A DNA stretch of 64,000 nt from Halieaceae bacterium (GCA_902520195.1 CABYND010000005.1:40096-104095), one strand, 5' to 3'; shown: positions 1 to 8,584, numbered from the stretch's first letter. Notes: generated by a model not told the origin, from the letters alone. Numbers and translations are program-made.

Positions 1-385
1 CTTGATCAGCGCCAGATTTTGAATGTGCGAAGAGAGACATCACTATCCCGGGAGTGCAAAATCCGCATTGTGAGCCGTGCTCATCGATCATAGCCTGCTG
101 GCAAATATGCAAGTTTCCGCCGCACGCTAGATTTTCAATGGTCAGAAGCTGTTTGCCATGGATTGTGCCCAGCAAAGTTATGCACGCGTTGATACTTCGA
201 TAACGTAATTTGTTACCTTCCGTTTCCTCGGCTAATACCACAGTGCAAGCTCCACAATCTCCCGAGGCGCACCCTTCCTTTGTGCCGGTTCTGTGAAGTG
301 TCTCGCGCAGGTACTCGAGGACAGTAGTTTCTGGGCACTGGTCGCTCGCTGTGTGCAAAGCCCCATCTAAAATAAAAGTGGTCAC
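1..385 (-). CDS. xdhA: Xanthine dehydrogenase small subunit, N-terminal part (cut by window edge)
   Basis: The reading frame opens with GTG at 385 and runs off the left edge. It encodes the start of the iron-sulphur/FAD subunit of xanthine dehydrogenase, which oxidises hypoxanthine and xanthine to urate. The plant-type [2Fe-2S] motif EGCASGDCGACTV is visible near residues 40-52, and the second helical [2Fe-2S] motif QCGFCTPGIVMSLF lies just before the edge. The order of the two clusters matches XdhA, whose FAD domain would follow outside the window. It sits 75 bp downstream of a purine permease on the same strand and ends a purine-catabolic gene run. The exact start is uncertain because GTG was chosen from conservation of the first strand (TFILDG). 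Family identity is secure; a related aldehyde oxidase subunit is less likely in this context. Confidence 0.88.
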   Translation of the reverse strand, partial: MTTFILDGALHTASDQCPETTVLEYLRETLHRTGTKEGCASGDCGACTVVLAEETEGNKLRYRSINACITLLGTIHGKQLLTIENLACGGNLHICQQAMIDEHGSQCGFCTPGIVMSLFAHSKSGADQ

Positions 386-460
386 GTAAACCTCAAAAAC
401 ATAGCTTTAAAACTTTCAATATAGGTTCAGTCCCGTAATTCAGTCATGTGTTCACGCTGG

Positions 461-1750
461 TTAGGAAAACGCGAATTTAGTGGCAAAAATTGCCGTCAGA
501 AACCAAGCTCCGCCGGTGACTTCGTGGTGTTTTCCCGAGACCACTTTAAATGTCACATAGCTAACAAAACCCAGGGCAATACCATCTGCTATTGAAAATG
601 ACAGCGGAATCATAATTATAGTGACCAGGGCGGGCAGCAGCTCGGCAGGATCACTCCAAGGCAAATTTTCCATTCCGTCCATCATGAGGAGTGCCACATA
701 GACAAGGGCGCCTGCAGTAGCAAATGCTGGCACCATGCCAGCTAAGGGAGAAAGGAAAGTAGCGAGTAAAAATAGCAGGCCAACAATACAAGCGGTTAGG
801 CCGGTGCGACCACCAGCTGAAACTCCAGCCGCGCTTTCCACGTAAGACGTGACTGGCGCACATCCAATTAGCGCACCAGCGACACTACTGGTGCTGTCTG
901 CTCTTAGCGCCAGATCTAAATCTCGAATATTCCCTCTCTCATCCGCGATACCTGCCTTTGTTGCAACTCCCAATAGTGTCCCGGCTGTATCAAAAAGGTT
1001 CACAAAAAGGATGGAAAGAATAATGCTTACCATGCCGAGCTCGAGAGCGGATACGATATCCAGCTGCATGAATATCGGCGCTATCGTTGGTGGCGCTGAA
1101 AAAATACCCTCATAAGTGACAAGGCCTGATGCAAGGCCTAGCACAGTGATAGTCAATACGCCGATTAGGATTGCGCCAGGCACCTTTTTAATTGAGAGCC
1201 CCGTAATAAGCAGAAAGCCGAATGCTGCCAAAATTGTGTCGACCGTTGTTAATTCCCCAAGTGTCAATAACGTTGAGGGATGGTCTGCGATAATCCCTCC
1301 GCTTTGGAGTCCAATCATTCCGATAAACAACCCAACCCCGGCTCCCATTCCGATCCGCAGGCTCATGGGAATGCTTCCAAGAATCCAAGCTCTTAGCGGG
1401 GTCACACTCATCACGACGAACAACACGCCTGCGATAAAAACGGCGCCTAAAGCCACGTTCCAGGAGTAACCCATTTCGGCAACGATGGTGTAAGTGAAAA
1501 AAGCATTTAAGCCCATGCCCGGTGCAAGACCCACAGGCCAGTTTGCGTAGACGCCCATGACTAAGCAAGCCAATGCAGCGGCAACACAGGTGGCTACAAA
1601 ACTTGCACCTTGGTCCATCCCCGCCGCTGCCATCATCTGCGGGTTTACGAAAATGATATAGGCCATGGTAATGAAAGTCGTGAACCCTGCACCGACCTCT
1701 CGCCACAGAGTTGTATTGTTTTCCTTAAGCCTGAAAAAACTCTCTATCAC
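461..1750 (-). CDS. AzgA-type purine base permease (hypoxanthine/guanine/adenine)
   Basis: This 429-residue inner-membrane protein has about a dozen hydrophobic segments. It begins with the sequence typical of the AzgA/PbuG/GhxP branch of nucleobase:cation symporters: FFRLKENNTTLWREVGAG, then TMAYIIFVNP, then GLAPGMGLNAFFTY. The motif around LFDTAGTLLGVATKAG in the middle, followed by DSTSSVAGALIGCAPVTSYVESAAGV, is the other family hallmark. It likely imports purine bases by proton symport. It lies 16 bp downstream of the 8-oxoguanine deaminase gene and upstream of xdhA on the same strand, so it probably belongs to the same transcript. Whether it prefers hypoxanthine, guanine or adenine cannot be read from the sequence. 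Confidence 0.9.
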   Translation of the reverse strand: MIESFFRLKENNTTLWREVGAGFTTFITMAYIIFVNPQMMAAAGMDQGASFVATCVAAALACLVMGVYANWPVGLAPGMGLNAFFTYTIVAEMGYSWNVALGAVFIAGVLFVVMSVTPLRAWILGSIPMSLRIGMGAGVGLFIGMIGLQSGGIIADHPSTLLTLGELTTVDTILAAFGFLLITGLSIKKVPGAILIGVLTITVLGLASGLVTYEGIFSAPPTIAPIFMQLDIVSALELGMVSIILSILFVNLFDTAGTLLGVATKAGIADERGNIRDLDLALRADSTSSVAGALIGCAPVTSYVESAAGVSAGGRTGLTACIVGLLFLLATFLSPLAGMVPAFATAGALVYVALLMMDGMENLPWSDPAELLPALVTIIMIPLSFSIADGIALGFVSYVTFKVVSGKHHEVTGGAWFLTAIFATKFAFS

Positions 1751-1766
1751 GTGCCAAGCCCCCCGA

Positions 1767-3131
1767 TCATCCCGCTTTAGTCAGCTGACGCGAGAGTTCT
1801 CTTTGTCTAGCTACTAATCTTTCGACATCCACCCCAATTACCTCCCGATCTTTTACTCTCCATTGCCCTCCAACCATTACGCAATCAGCTCGATGAGCTT
1901 GGCAAAGTAGCAGCGCCGCTAGTGGGTCATGACTGCCAGCAAAGTCAAGTTCATCCAATTTGAATAGTGTAAGATCTGCGCAGGCTCCAACCTCTAGTCT
2001 ACCTATATCCGTGCGGCCCAGAACTGACGCAGACCCTGACGTAGCCCACCTCAAAGCGTCTAAATGGGTGAAATTCTCAGAAGAATACCGAAGTTTTTGC
2101 AGGTACATCGCTTGTCTGACCTCAGCTATCATGTTGCTGGAGTCGTTTGATGCGGAGCCGTCTACGCCAATACCCATTATTGCGCCAGCATGCTCCAGTT
2201 CTACTCCCCGGCAAATACCTGACCCCAGCAGCATATTTGAAGTTGGACAGTGAGTGATTCCTACTTTGGCAGAACCAAGCTGAGCGATTTCTTCCTGATT
2301 AAAGTGAATGCCATGTGCGACCCAAGTGCCGCTGTGCAGCCAGCCCACTTTTTCAAGATATTCCAGAGGCCGTAATCCAAACCTCTGCAGACAAAAAGTT
2401 TCCTCATCTTGAGTCTCGGCGAGGTGCGTGTGTAGCCGAACATCCAGTTCTTTGGCTAATTCAGCCGTGCTCTTCATTAAATCCTGTGATACTGAAAACG
2501 GCGAGCAGGGTGCTAAGGCGATTTGGACAAGAGCGCCTGAACCTCTGTCATGGAACTTTTTTATCACTCTCTCTGAGTCTTCCATTATCGTTCTCGCACA
2601 TTGAACAGTCTGACTTGGCGGGAGACCTCCGTGTTCGCGGCCAAGTGACATAGACCCCCTCGCCAGTACGACTCGGCAACCTATGGCTTTTGCCGCTTCG
2701 ACTTGGATATCGATTGCATTTTCGAGTTGATTTGAAAAGATGTAGTGGTGATCTGCGGTGGTAGTGCAGCCCGACTGAAGGAGTTCCACTAAAGCGACTT
2801 GTGATGAGGAGCAAATCATCTCTGGGGTGAGCCGGGCCCAGACGGAATATAGGCTTGTTAGCCAATCAAAAAGCTTTTTGTTAATTGCTTCTGGCATTGC
2901 ACGGGTCAGTGTTTGGTAGAAGTGATGGTGAGTGTTTACCAAACCAGGTAGTACAACATGTTGCCGAGCGTCAAAAACGGTATCGATTTGTCTTGAGGGT
3001 GATTGCCCCCGCCTCAAAATCTCTGTGATCACGCCGTTGGATACCACTATGCCCTCAGACGCGTCGGCCGTTGTGCCGTTGAATGTGGCGAGTGGCTGTT
3101 TGATCCAAAGGCGGTGTCTTCCACTTTTCAA
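1767..3131 (-). CDS. 8-oxoguanine deaminase / guanine deaminase-like amidohydrolase
   Basis: This 454-residue metal-dependent amidohydrolase has the family order: GLVNTHHHFYQTLTRAMP for the metal-binding His pair, TTTADHHY, RLHTHLAET, a second ligand region in WVAHGIHF, then GVDGSASND for the catalytic Asp. The HHHFYQTLTRA and GSMSLG segments match my recollection of the 8-oxoguanine deaminase from Pseudomonas aeruginosa (PA0142 type), rather than classical GuaD or ATZ/TRZ hydrolases. The product would be urate from 8-oxoguanine, or xanthine if guanine is used. Between two purine permeases and beside xdhA, it fits purine catabolism. It lacks a signal peptide and should be cytoplasmic. Substrate choice between guanine and 8-oxoguanine is inference from remembered similarity. 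Confidence 0.85.
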   Translation of the reverse strand: MKSGRHRLWIKQPLATFNGTTADASEGIVVSNGVITEILRRGQSPSRQIDTVFDARQHVVLPGLVNTHHHFYQTLTRAMPEAINKKLFDWLTSLYSVWARLTPEMICSSSQVALVELLQSGCTTTADHHYIFSNQLENAIDIQVEAAKAIGCRVVLARGSMSLGREHGGLPPSQTVQCARTIMEDSERVIKKFHDRGSGALVQIALAPCSPFSVSQDLMKSTAELAKELDVRLHTHLAETQDEETFCLQRFGLRPLEYLEKVGWLHSGTWVAHGIHFNQEEIAQLGSAKVGITHCPTSNMLLGSGICRGVELEHAGAIMGIGVDGSASNDSSNMIAEVRQAMYLQKLRYSSENFTHLDALRWATSGSASVLGRTDIGRLEVGACADLTLFKLDELDFAGSHDPLAALLLCQAHRADCVMVGGQWRVKDREVIGVDVERLVARQRELSRQLTKAG

Positions 3132-3254
3132 GGGCTTAAACTCACTTTTAACGAAGCCGATTTCATTCTATCGGAGCCTACATCCAATGCTCAAAATCTG
3201 ATCTCACTCAACGCCCTAGTTTTAGCGCGCACTGCTAGCGCTCCGCCAACTCAC

Positions 3255-4604
3255 CTATTTCGATCTTGCCTTCACTGTCAGACGATCTGGCAACAACGCG
3301 TGTAATAGAATCGCGGTGAGTCCTGCAGTTGCTGCAGCAGAGCCGAGTACGGTTTTAAGTAAGGTGGGCAGCCCATCGACGGCTCCAGGCACCAAGCTTG
3401 GGCCTAAGCCCAGGCCGAGCGAAATGCCGATGATCATGAGTTGTCGCCTGTTGAGTTCCAAGCTACCCAATATAGCCAGCCCCGTTGCGGCGACCGACCC
3501 AAACATGAGCATCGTGGCACCTCCAATGACAGGTTTTGGTATCAGTTGCAGGATGTCACCCAAACTCTGAACGAGGCCCAGTATCATGAGCATACAGGCA
3601 ACGTAAATGCCCACATGCCTGCTCGCTATGCCCGTTAGCTGGATGACGCCGTTATTTTGGCTGAAGGTTGTGTTAGGAAATGAGTTAATTGTGGCGGATA
3701 TGAGGGAATTTATTCCGTCAGCTAAGACGCCTCGGCGGACTCGATCTAGGTAAGCACTACCGCGCACTGGTTGGTCGCAAATGGAGCAGTTCGCGGTGAT
3801 GTCTCCTGCAGTTTCCACCGAGCTAATTAAAAAAATCACCGCTATTGGAATGAATGCCAGAGCGTCAAAATCAAGGCCGTATAAAAATGGGGTTGGCACC
3901 GATACGTTTGTGCTCACGTGAAATTCAGATGGTGAGAGCTCACCCATCAACAAAGCCAAGATTAAGCCCACGATCAGCCCAGCAAGGATAGACGACAGTC
4001 TTACCCAATCATTATTGGAACAGTTCAAGACTATTACTGTCACGATCACTGCAAGGCCCAGGAACAAGTTAGCAGGGCTACCAAAGCTTTCAGCGGCAAG
4101 CCCACCTGCTAAATCTGTCATGGCGACCTTAATTAGACTGACACCAATACTTGTCACCACAATGCCCGTAACGAGAGGTGTGATGAATTTCTTCAATTTT
4201 GGAATAAACGGACTCAAGGCAATCTGCAAGACTGAACCTGCTATGCATAAACCGAAAATCAAACTCAGCAGGTCTGTCGAGGTACCTCCAGACTCTCTGA
4301 CATACAGCCCAATAGTTATGATTACTCCCACAAATGTGAAGCTAGTGCCTTGCAAGCAAAGCATTTTTGCTCCTATGCCAAAAGGTTGGGTGGCTTGAAT
4401 CAATGTGCCGATACCCGAGGCAATTAGCGACATGCTGATCAGGTAAGAAATCTCAGCACCAAGGTCGAGCACGTCCCCAATAATGAGGGCGGGTGTTACT
4501 ATGCCAACAAACGATGCTAGCAGGTGTTGAACGCCCGCAAACAGAGATTTTAGGGGAGGGGGGCGATCTTCAAGGGCGTAGATCAACTCTGAATTAATCG
4601 ACAT
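3255..4604 (-). CDS. NCS2-family xanthine/uric acid-type permease
   Basis: This polytopic protein of about 449 residues belongs to the nucleobase-ascorbate transporter family (UraA/XanQ/UacT). Family marks are QHLLASFVGIVTPALIIG in the first helix region, the ETAGDITANCSICDQPV segment, and the NCS2 signature QNNGVIQLTGIASRHVG. The QNNG form is typical of purine (xanthine/urate) rather than uracil members, but this is only indicative. I place the start at the ATG at 4604, preceded by GGTGA. An upstream in-frame TTG at 4631 would add nine residues. It completes a two-permease set with the AzgA-type porter, and could feed xanthine or urate to the oxidative branch. It is separated from the deaminase by about 120 bp, so a separate promoter is possible. 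Confidence 0.88.
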   Translation of the reverse strand: MSINSELIYALEDRPPPLKSLFAGVQHLLASFVGIVTPALIIGDVLDLGAEISYLISMSLIASGIGTLIQATQPFGIGAKMLCLQGTSFTFVGVIITIGLYVRESGGTSTDLLSLIFGLCIAGSVLQIALSPFIPKLKKFITPLVTGIVVTSIGVSLIKVAMTDLAGGLAAESFGSPANLFLGLAVIVTVIVLNCSNNDWVRLSSILAGLIVGLILALLMGELSPSEFHVSTNVSVPTPFLYGLDFDALAFIPIAVIFLISSVETAGDITANCSICDQPVRGSAYLDRVRRGVLADGINSLISATINSFPNTTFSQNNGVIQLTGIASRHVGIYVACMLMILGLVQSLGDILQLIPKPVIGGATMLMFGSVAATGLAILGSLELNRRQLMIIGISLGLGLGPSLVPGAVDGLPTLLKTVLGSAAATAGLTAILLHALLPDRLTVKARSK

Positions 4605-4776
4605 TGCGAAATCACCGTCTAGTTCTCCCAATTCACTGCGGAGCGAGTTTTCGGCGCCTAATCAGATCGAAAGTCTGGACCAAGCCAATAAAAAAGTGTG
4701 GTTAGATCGGCTCGTTAGGGCGGAACTGGTTCTCAAGTAGTGACCGAATCGGTTGTGGGCACAGGCCTCGTCCACA

Positions 4777-5493
4777 TCATCTTGTTGCAGGGTAGGAAAG
4801 CTTGTCAATCAAGTCGCCGTGTTGCGGAAAGTCTCTTTTCAACAAAGTGCTCGAGCCTAGCGTCATATCGTCGTAGTTGAAACTTGGGCTGACAGCTTCA
4901 CTGATCAAACCATAACCAAAAGCGCCATTTTCTTTTAGGAGTGAGGCTTTCCAGACGCCCCCTGGAACTACCAGCTGGAGCTGGTGACCATCTTCAATGT
5001 TGTGCCCGAGTGTCACCTCTTCCAGTACTCCGTCCGGATGTATCAAGAAATAAACGATTGCGTCACCCATGTGGAAAAAGTGAACAATGTCTGATTTGTT
5101 ACGGTGGAAGTGTCCGACTGGTGATTCTGAGTTGAGGAGATAATAAATCGAGCTCATGGCCTTTCTGCCAAGAGAGGTCTCCCCCTCGCTGGCAGAGTAA
5201 TCTGATATGAAGGTGCGTCTGAAATAACCCCCCTCTATGTGCTTCACCAACCCTAAAGCCTTGATTACCGACTCGGATATAGATGAGGGAGCCCCGACCG
5301 CCGTCATGTCTTCGGATGTTGATGCATGACTGAAGGTTGAGAGGACTATCGCCATCCAGAGCAGTGTGCGGGGTGGGCTGCTTCGAATGCGGCGAGGAGA
5401 AATTTGTCCACACCTTTCAGTTCGAATTCCGCCAGCACTCCCTTTGCTGCTCATACTTGCCCTTCGTTGCAATCTGCATAACTTAAACATCAC
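4777..5493 (-). CDS. DUF985-family cupin protein
   Basis: This protein has up to 238 residues, and the last ~165 form a DUF985 cupin (Cupin_5). It has IEGGYFRRTF, SSIYYLLNSESPVGHFHRNKSD with the metal- or ligand-facing His, FFHMGDAIVYFLIHPDG, and the closing LISEAVSPSFNYDDMTLG. The enzymatic role of this family is unsettled, though several members sit near sugar or purine genes. The N-terminal ~60 residues contain a basic stretch then a hydrophobic segment (TLLWMAIVLSTFSHAS) that resembles a signal peptide, so export is possible. The true start is uncertain. It lies between the TBDR and the NCS2 permease on the same strand, which suggests a role in handling an imported purine derivative. That is inference only. 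Confidence 0.78.
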   Translation of the reverse strand: MMFKLCRLQRRASMSSKGSAGGIRTERCGQISPRRIRSSPPRTLLWMAIVLSTFSHASTSEDMTAVGAPSSISESVIKALGLVKHIEGGYFRRTFISDYSASEGETSLGRKAMSSIYYLLNSESPVGHFHRNKSDIVHFFHMGDAIVYFLIHPDGVLEEVTLGHNIEDGHQLQLVVPGGVWKASLLKENGAFGYGLISEAVSPSFNYDDMTLGSSTLLKRDFPQHGDLIDKLSYPATR

Positions 5494-5597
5494 CCCATTA
5501 AGGTGTACCGTTCTGCTTACGGCTAGCTGCCAGCTCTGGGCCTAGGCGATGTATAAGTGATAAGTGCTGCCCCTATGTTGATCAGAGAGCCTAAATC

Positions 5598-5633
5598 GTC
5601 ATGAAATCGAGCCAATTGGCTCGATCTCATGAC
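5598..5633. repeat. 36-bp near-perfect palindrome downstream of TBDR gene
   Basis: The left arm GTCATGAAATCGAGCCAA and the right arm TTGGCTCGATCTCATGAC are reverse complements except for one A/C position. It lies 24 bp past the stop of the large TBDR gene and about 105 bp ahead of the DUF985 gene. No U-run follows on the minus strand, so a classical intrinsic terminator is not supported. It may be an mRNA-stabilising hairpin, an attenuator or a repressor operator. Confidence 0.75.
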
Positions 5634-5657
5634 CATCATGCTCACCACAAGCCCTGT

Positions 5658-8174
5658 CTAAAAACGATACTCCATTTTGAAGACGTAGTGCCGTGGAAGC
5701 TCTGGAAGCACAATCATAGATCCGAACAGATTGGGGAAATTTGATCGGAAATATAGCTCGTCAGACAGGTTTTTGCCTGTGAGTGTGAAACTCCACTGCT
5801 CAGTCTCGTACCCTATGCTCGCGTTGACGAGAGTGTAAGAAGGCAAAGTGATACTGTTAGAAAATCCGGATGGGACCGACTCGACGTCAGCGACGCTAGC
5901 GCTCACATTTATGCCGTTGTCGAAGAGATAAGTTCCATAAACTGAAAAAATATTCTCTGGCATGCCGGCCCTTCTGCCCCCGCTTGCCGCTACGTTTACA
6001 GGGCCTCCAATCACTCCACCAATGTGTAACTCTGGGGGGATGTTAGGCAAGTCGTCGATGCCATAATGACTGTAACGGCTGCCGTTCTCTAGACTATTCA
6101 GGTTGACCGCTTCAACGTCAGTGTACGTGGCACCAACAAATAGGGCGTCAGTGACGGCCCACCTCAACTCAAACTCTATCCCTTCAGTCCTTACTGACTG
6201 GTTGGTCACCGTCGATTGCGCAGAGAAATCAGTTCTTTCCTGTTCATAAAATGAAAGTGAGAAGTATAGGTTCTTATCTTTAAGTATTTGCCCTTTTACA
6301 CCAAACTCGGTGAGCTCGGAGGTATCAAATGCCTCGCCACTCATAATGTTGCTGACAGTAATTTCAGCTCCCTGGCCTGCAATGACGGTAGCTTGCTCTG
6401 ACAAGGTGACGTAGGGGATTATGCCCGTGTCACCAATTTCGTAAGACGCGCTGAACGTCCAGGAGGTTCCATCAACGTCGTCACTCGCCGCTAAGTCGAC
6501 ACAACTCCCGTCCACACAGGGGTTTTGCGCTCCGTTAGCAAGTAACAGCTTGTCCAGCGGCTGCATGCTCTCCATGTCGATAAAGTCATGTCGGGCACCA
6601 AACATGACTGAAAATCCATTATTCCAAACAAGGTCTGCCATGAAACCGATGGCTACGTCGGTGTACTCACCAATGTAGTACTCCACGTAATCATCGTCGA
6701 TACGCGTAGCTAACAACCGAGCATCGAGGGCGCCGCTGGGCATGGTTAGGTCTCGTCTATTGAAATACTCGTTTATCCAGTCGTCTGCGTGGGCAAAATC
6801 TGTAAACCGAATTGAGGGGGATATCTGAACAGACGCAGTAAGGTTATTGAATTCCTTAGTGGTACCAAAGATGAGCTTTTCTTCGATGACATAACTATCG
6901 TGAAATTGCGAAAAGCCATACGCGTTCTCATTCAGATTGTCATATTCTTCGTAAAAAAGTTTGTTCGTTATCGTCCACTCGCTTGCTGTTTCATACACGA
7001 GGTCAAAGTACAGAGTAGTTACTTCGTTCTCGAGTGTGTCGTCGGCTGCGATAAGGGTGACGCTAGGGTCCAGCGTTGTGGTACCAACATTTTCTAGCGC
7101 CATAGCGTCAAACTGCTCGGCAGATAAGAACTGATCATTGATTGTCTGACTGGAATTTGCAGTTAAGCCTCCGGTGCCGAAGTTCCACCAGGCGAAAGGG
7201 TTAAGATCATCGACAAACCCATCATTATTTATATCGAATTCCTGGTGTGAGATCTTACCGTCACCATTAGTGTCTAACGGTTTGGCGGTGCCGGTAATGT
7301 AGGTACCGTTGTCTACCAAATCTTGTGTGATTCGATTCCATCCCGCGTTCTGAGAGCCTTGGTAATCGTGGTACATGGCGCCGAACTGGATACGCAGGTT
7401 ATCTGACAGGTCTACTTCAAAGCTGGCTTGGATCAGAGTCTGCTCGACTCCTGGATGATTTACATAGTAAGAATCCGAGTTCTCCAACTCGCCATAGATG
7501 TAATAACCCATTGGCTTTCCGAATAGCTCGCCCGGTCCACCAATTTCTGCTGTTAAGACACTTCGGTCCCAAGAGCCTCCAGAGTAGGAGATAGCGCCAG
7601 TCACGTCCTCGATAAACGCGCCGGTCTCCTCGACTCTCGCCGACTTAGGATTAAAGTTTAAGTATCCCCCGATTTTCGCCGGTCCATAAATTGGAGAAGC
7701 CGGGCCCCTGACAATGTCGACCCGATCCGAAGCGCCAATCGGCGTGGGGTAGTTGCCTGGGTTGTCCAACCGCCGCATTCCCCTAAAGTATGTTTCTCCG
7801 GGAGTTCCCCTTACGTCAAGCGCTCCAGCAACACCAAAAAAAGACTGGGTGAAGGAGCCAGGCGTAACAACTACCAACTCGTCGATATCGCTCATGTTGA
7901 AACGGTCCATCATCTCTTCACTGATGGTTGACGCACTTCGAGGTGTCTCGACGATAGACTTGTTGAAGCCAAATATCGAGTCTACGTTCTCGCCGGGAAG
8001 ACTATTCAGAGTGCCGGTTACTACAACTTCTTCGATCTCTGGATCTTGTGCGGAAGCTGTGAGTGGGAGTGCAGTCAGGGAAGACAGAAGCGCTGCAATC
8101 ACCCATCGAGTCCACGATGAGGCGGCCGCCGTTGTTACAGCATTTGCGGTAGCTGAAAATATATTTTGCATCAT
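5658..8174 (-). CDS. TonB-dependent outer-membrane receptor with EF-hand-like insert
   Basis: This 838-residue receptor has a signal peptide (cleavage near TASA-Q, residue 43), a TonB-box-like EIEEVVVTGT around 47-56, a plug domain with VRGTPGETYFRGMRR and RVDIVRGPASPIYGPAKIGGY, and a barrel ending in a terminal aromatic (EYRF). Active import of a large or scarce ligand across the outer membrane is the family role. Residues 301-323 contain DTNGDGKISHQE and DINNDGFVDD, two EF-hand-type calcium loops in an extracellular-loop position, which is unusual. The start ATG-ATG at 8174 has GAGAG just upstream. A sigma-54 type promoter lies at 8278-8293. Position at the head of a purine gene run suggests purine, nucleoside or nucleic-acid-derived ligands, which is inference. 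Confidence 0.92.
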   Translation of the reverse strand: MMQNIFSATANAVTTAAASSWTRWVIAALLSSLTALPLTASAQDPEIEEVVVTGTLNSLPGENVDSIFGFNKSIVETPRSASTISEEMMDRFNMSDIDELVVVTPGSFTQSFFGVAGALDVRGTPGETYFRGMRRLDNPGNYPTPIGASDRVDIVRGPASPIYGPAKIGGYLNFNPKSARVEETGAFIEDVTGAISYSGGSWDRSVLTAEIGGPGELFGKPMGYYIYGELENSDSYYVNHPGVEQTLIQASFEVDLSDNLRIQFGAMYHDYQGSQNAGWNRITQDLVDNGTYITGTAKPLDTNGDGKISHQEFDINNDGFVDDLNPFAWWNFGTGGLTANSSQTINDQFLSAEQFDAMALENVGTTTLDPSVTLIAADDTLENEVTTLYFDLVYETASEWTITNKLFYEEYDNLNENAYGFSQFHDSYVIEEKLIFGTTKEFNNLTASVQISPSIRFTDFAHADDWINEYFNRRDLTMPSGALDARLLATRIDDDYVEYYIGEYTDVAIGFMADLVWNNGFSVMFGARHDFIDMESMQPLDKLLLANGAQNPCVDGSCVDLAASDDVDGTSWTFSASYEIGDTGIIPYVTLSEQATVIAGQGAEITVSNIMSGEAFDTSELTEFGVKGQILKDKNLYFSLSFYEQERTDFSAQSTVTNQSVRTEGIEFELRWAVTDALFVGATYTDVEAVNLNSLENGSRYSHYGIDDLPNIPPELHIGGVIGGPVNVAASGGRRAGMPENIFSVYGTYLFDNGINVSASVADVESVPSGFSNSITLPSYTLVNASIGYETEQWSFTLTGKNLSDELYFRSNFPNLFGSMIVLPELPRHYVFKMEYRF

Positions 8175-8192
8175 AAGGGCTCTCGTTACTTT

Positions 8193-8236
8193 TTGTTGAC
8201 GGTTTTATACCCGCTTGTTGACGGTTTTATACCCGC
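8193..8236. repeat. Perfect tandem duplication of a 22-bp unit in the TBDR leader
   Basis: Two identical adjacent units, 8193-8214 and 8215-8236, each begin TTGTTGACGG and end TATACCCGC. They lie 19-62 bp upstream of the TBDR start codon, inside the predicted 5' untranslated region. The ACCCGC at the end of the second unit is matched by GCGGGT at 8244-8249, giving a hairpin. In the mRNA the single upstream ACCCGC can pair with the GCGGGT of either copy, so two alternative folds are possible. A recent slip duplication is the simplest origin. Confidence 0.9.
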
Positions 8237-8277
8237 CTGAGATGCGGGTGAGTTTCAATGAGTTACAACAATGACCT

Positions 8278-8293
8278 TGCAGAAAACGTGCCA
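8278..8293 (-). promoter_or_regulatory. Sigma-54 (-24/-12) promoter for the TBDR/purine catabolic genes
   Basis: On the minus strand the sequence reads TGGCACG, four bases, CTGCA. This matches the sigma-54 consensus TGGCACG-N4-TTGCA at all but one base, with the GG and GC exactly 12 bp apart. Predicted transcription start is near 8267, giving a leader of about 93 nt before the ATG at 8174. Confidence 0.72.
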
Positions 8294-8454
8294 TTCAGTG
8301 CAATTTTCGATTGAGAATCCGCGAAAAAATGTGGAGCAGGCGTTAAGTGGAGAAAAACAAATGTTATTTTCAGCTAGTGCACTCTTTTTTCTCAGCGGTT
8401 TTTTTGAACATTCGTGCCGAGACAACCTTGCGCACCCGGCTGCCTCGAAAAAAA

Positions 8455-8493
8455 CGCACCGTGGTAGTGCAGTAGAAGGCCCGAATCGGTGCA
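8455..8493. promoter_or_regulatory. Two NtrC-like enhancer dyads between divergent sigma-54 promoters
   Basis: The 17-bp dyad at 8455-8471 (CGCACC-N5-AGTGCA) matches TGCACC-N5-GGTGCA at 10 of 12 positions. A weaker one at 8477-8493 (AGGCCC-N5-GGTGCA) matches 9 of 12. Their centres are 22 bp apart, two helical turns. They are about 110-132 bp upstream of the plus-strand start and 196-218 bp upstream of the minus-strand start, normal enhancer distances. NtrC binding is inference. Confidence 0.5.
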
Positions 8494-8568
8494 TTTCTCA
8501 GCATTAGACCCCCCGGCAGATCTCGCAGTGTTGGTCCATTAACTCGACCACTAGGGGAATTTTTAACT

Positions 8569-8584
8569 TGGCACGCTTCCTGCA
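8569..8584 (+). promoter_or_regulatory. Sigma-54 (-24/-12) promoter for NUP/adenosine deaminase genes
   Basis: TGGCACG-CTTC-CTGCA matches the sigma-54 consensus with one mismatch and the exact 12-bp GG-to-GC spacing. The predicted start is near 8595, about 159 nt before the NUP start codon. It faces away from the minus-strand sigma-54 promoter, with the NtrC-like dyads between them. Confidence 0.72.

Noticed and set aside
1116..1469. Long open frames antisense to the permease, receptor and P450 genes
   Set aside because: They mirror the codon pattern of the real gene, lack ribosome sites and encode low-complexity products rich in Arg, Ser and Pro.
386..4776. Purine riboswitch or sigma-54 sites ahead of the permease and deaminase genes
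   Set aside because: I read the gaps at 386-460, 3132-3254 and 4605-4776 on both strands and found neither the conserved purine-aptamer core nor TGGCA...TGC spacing.
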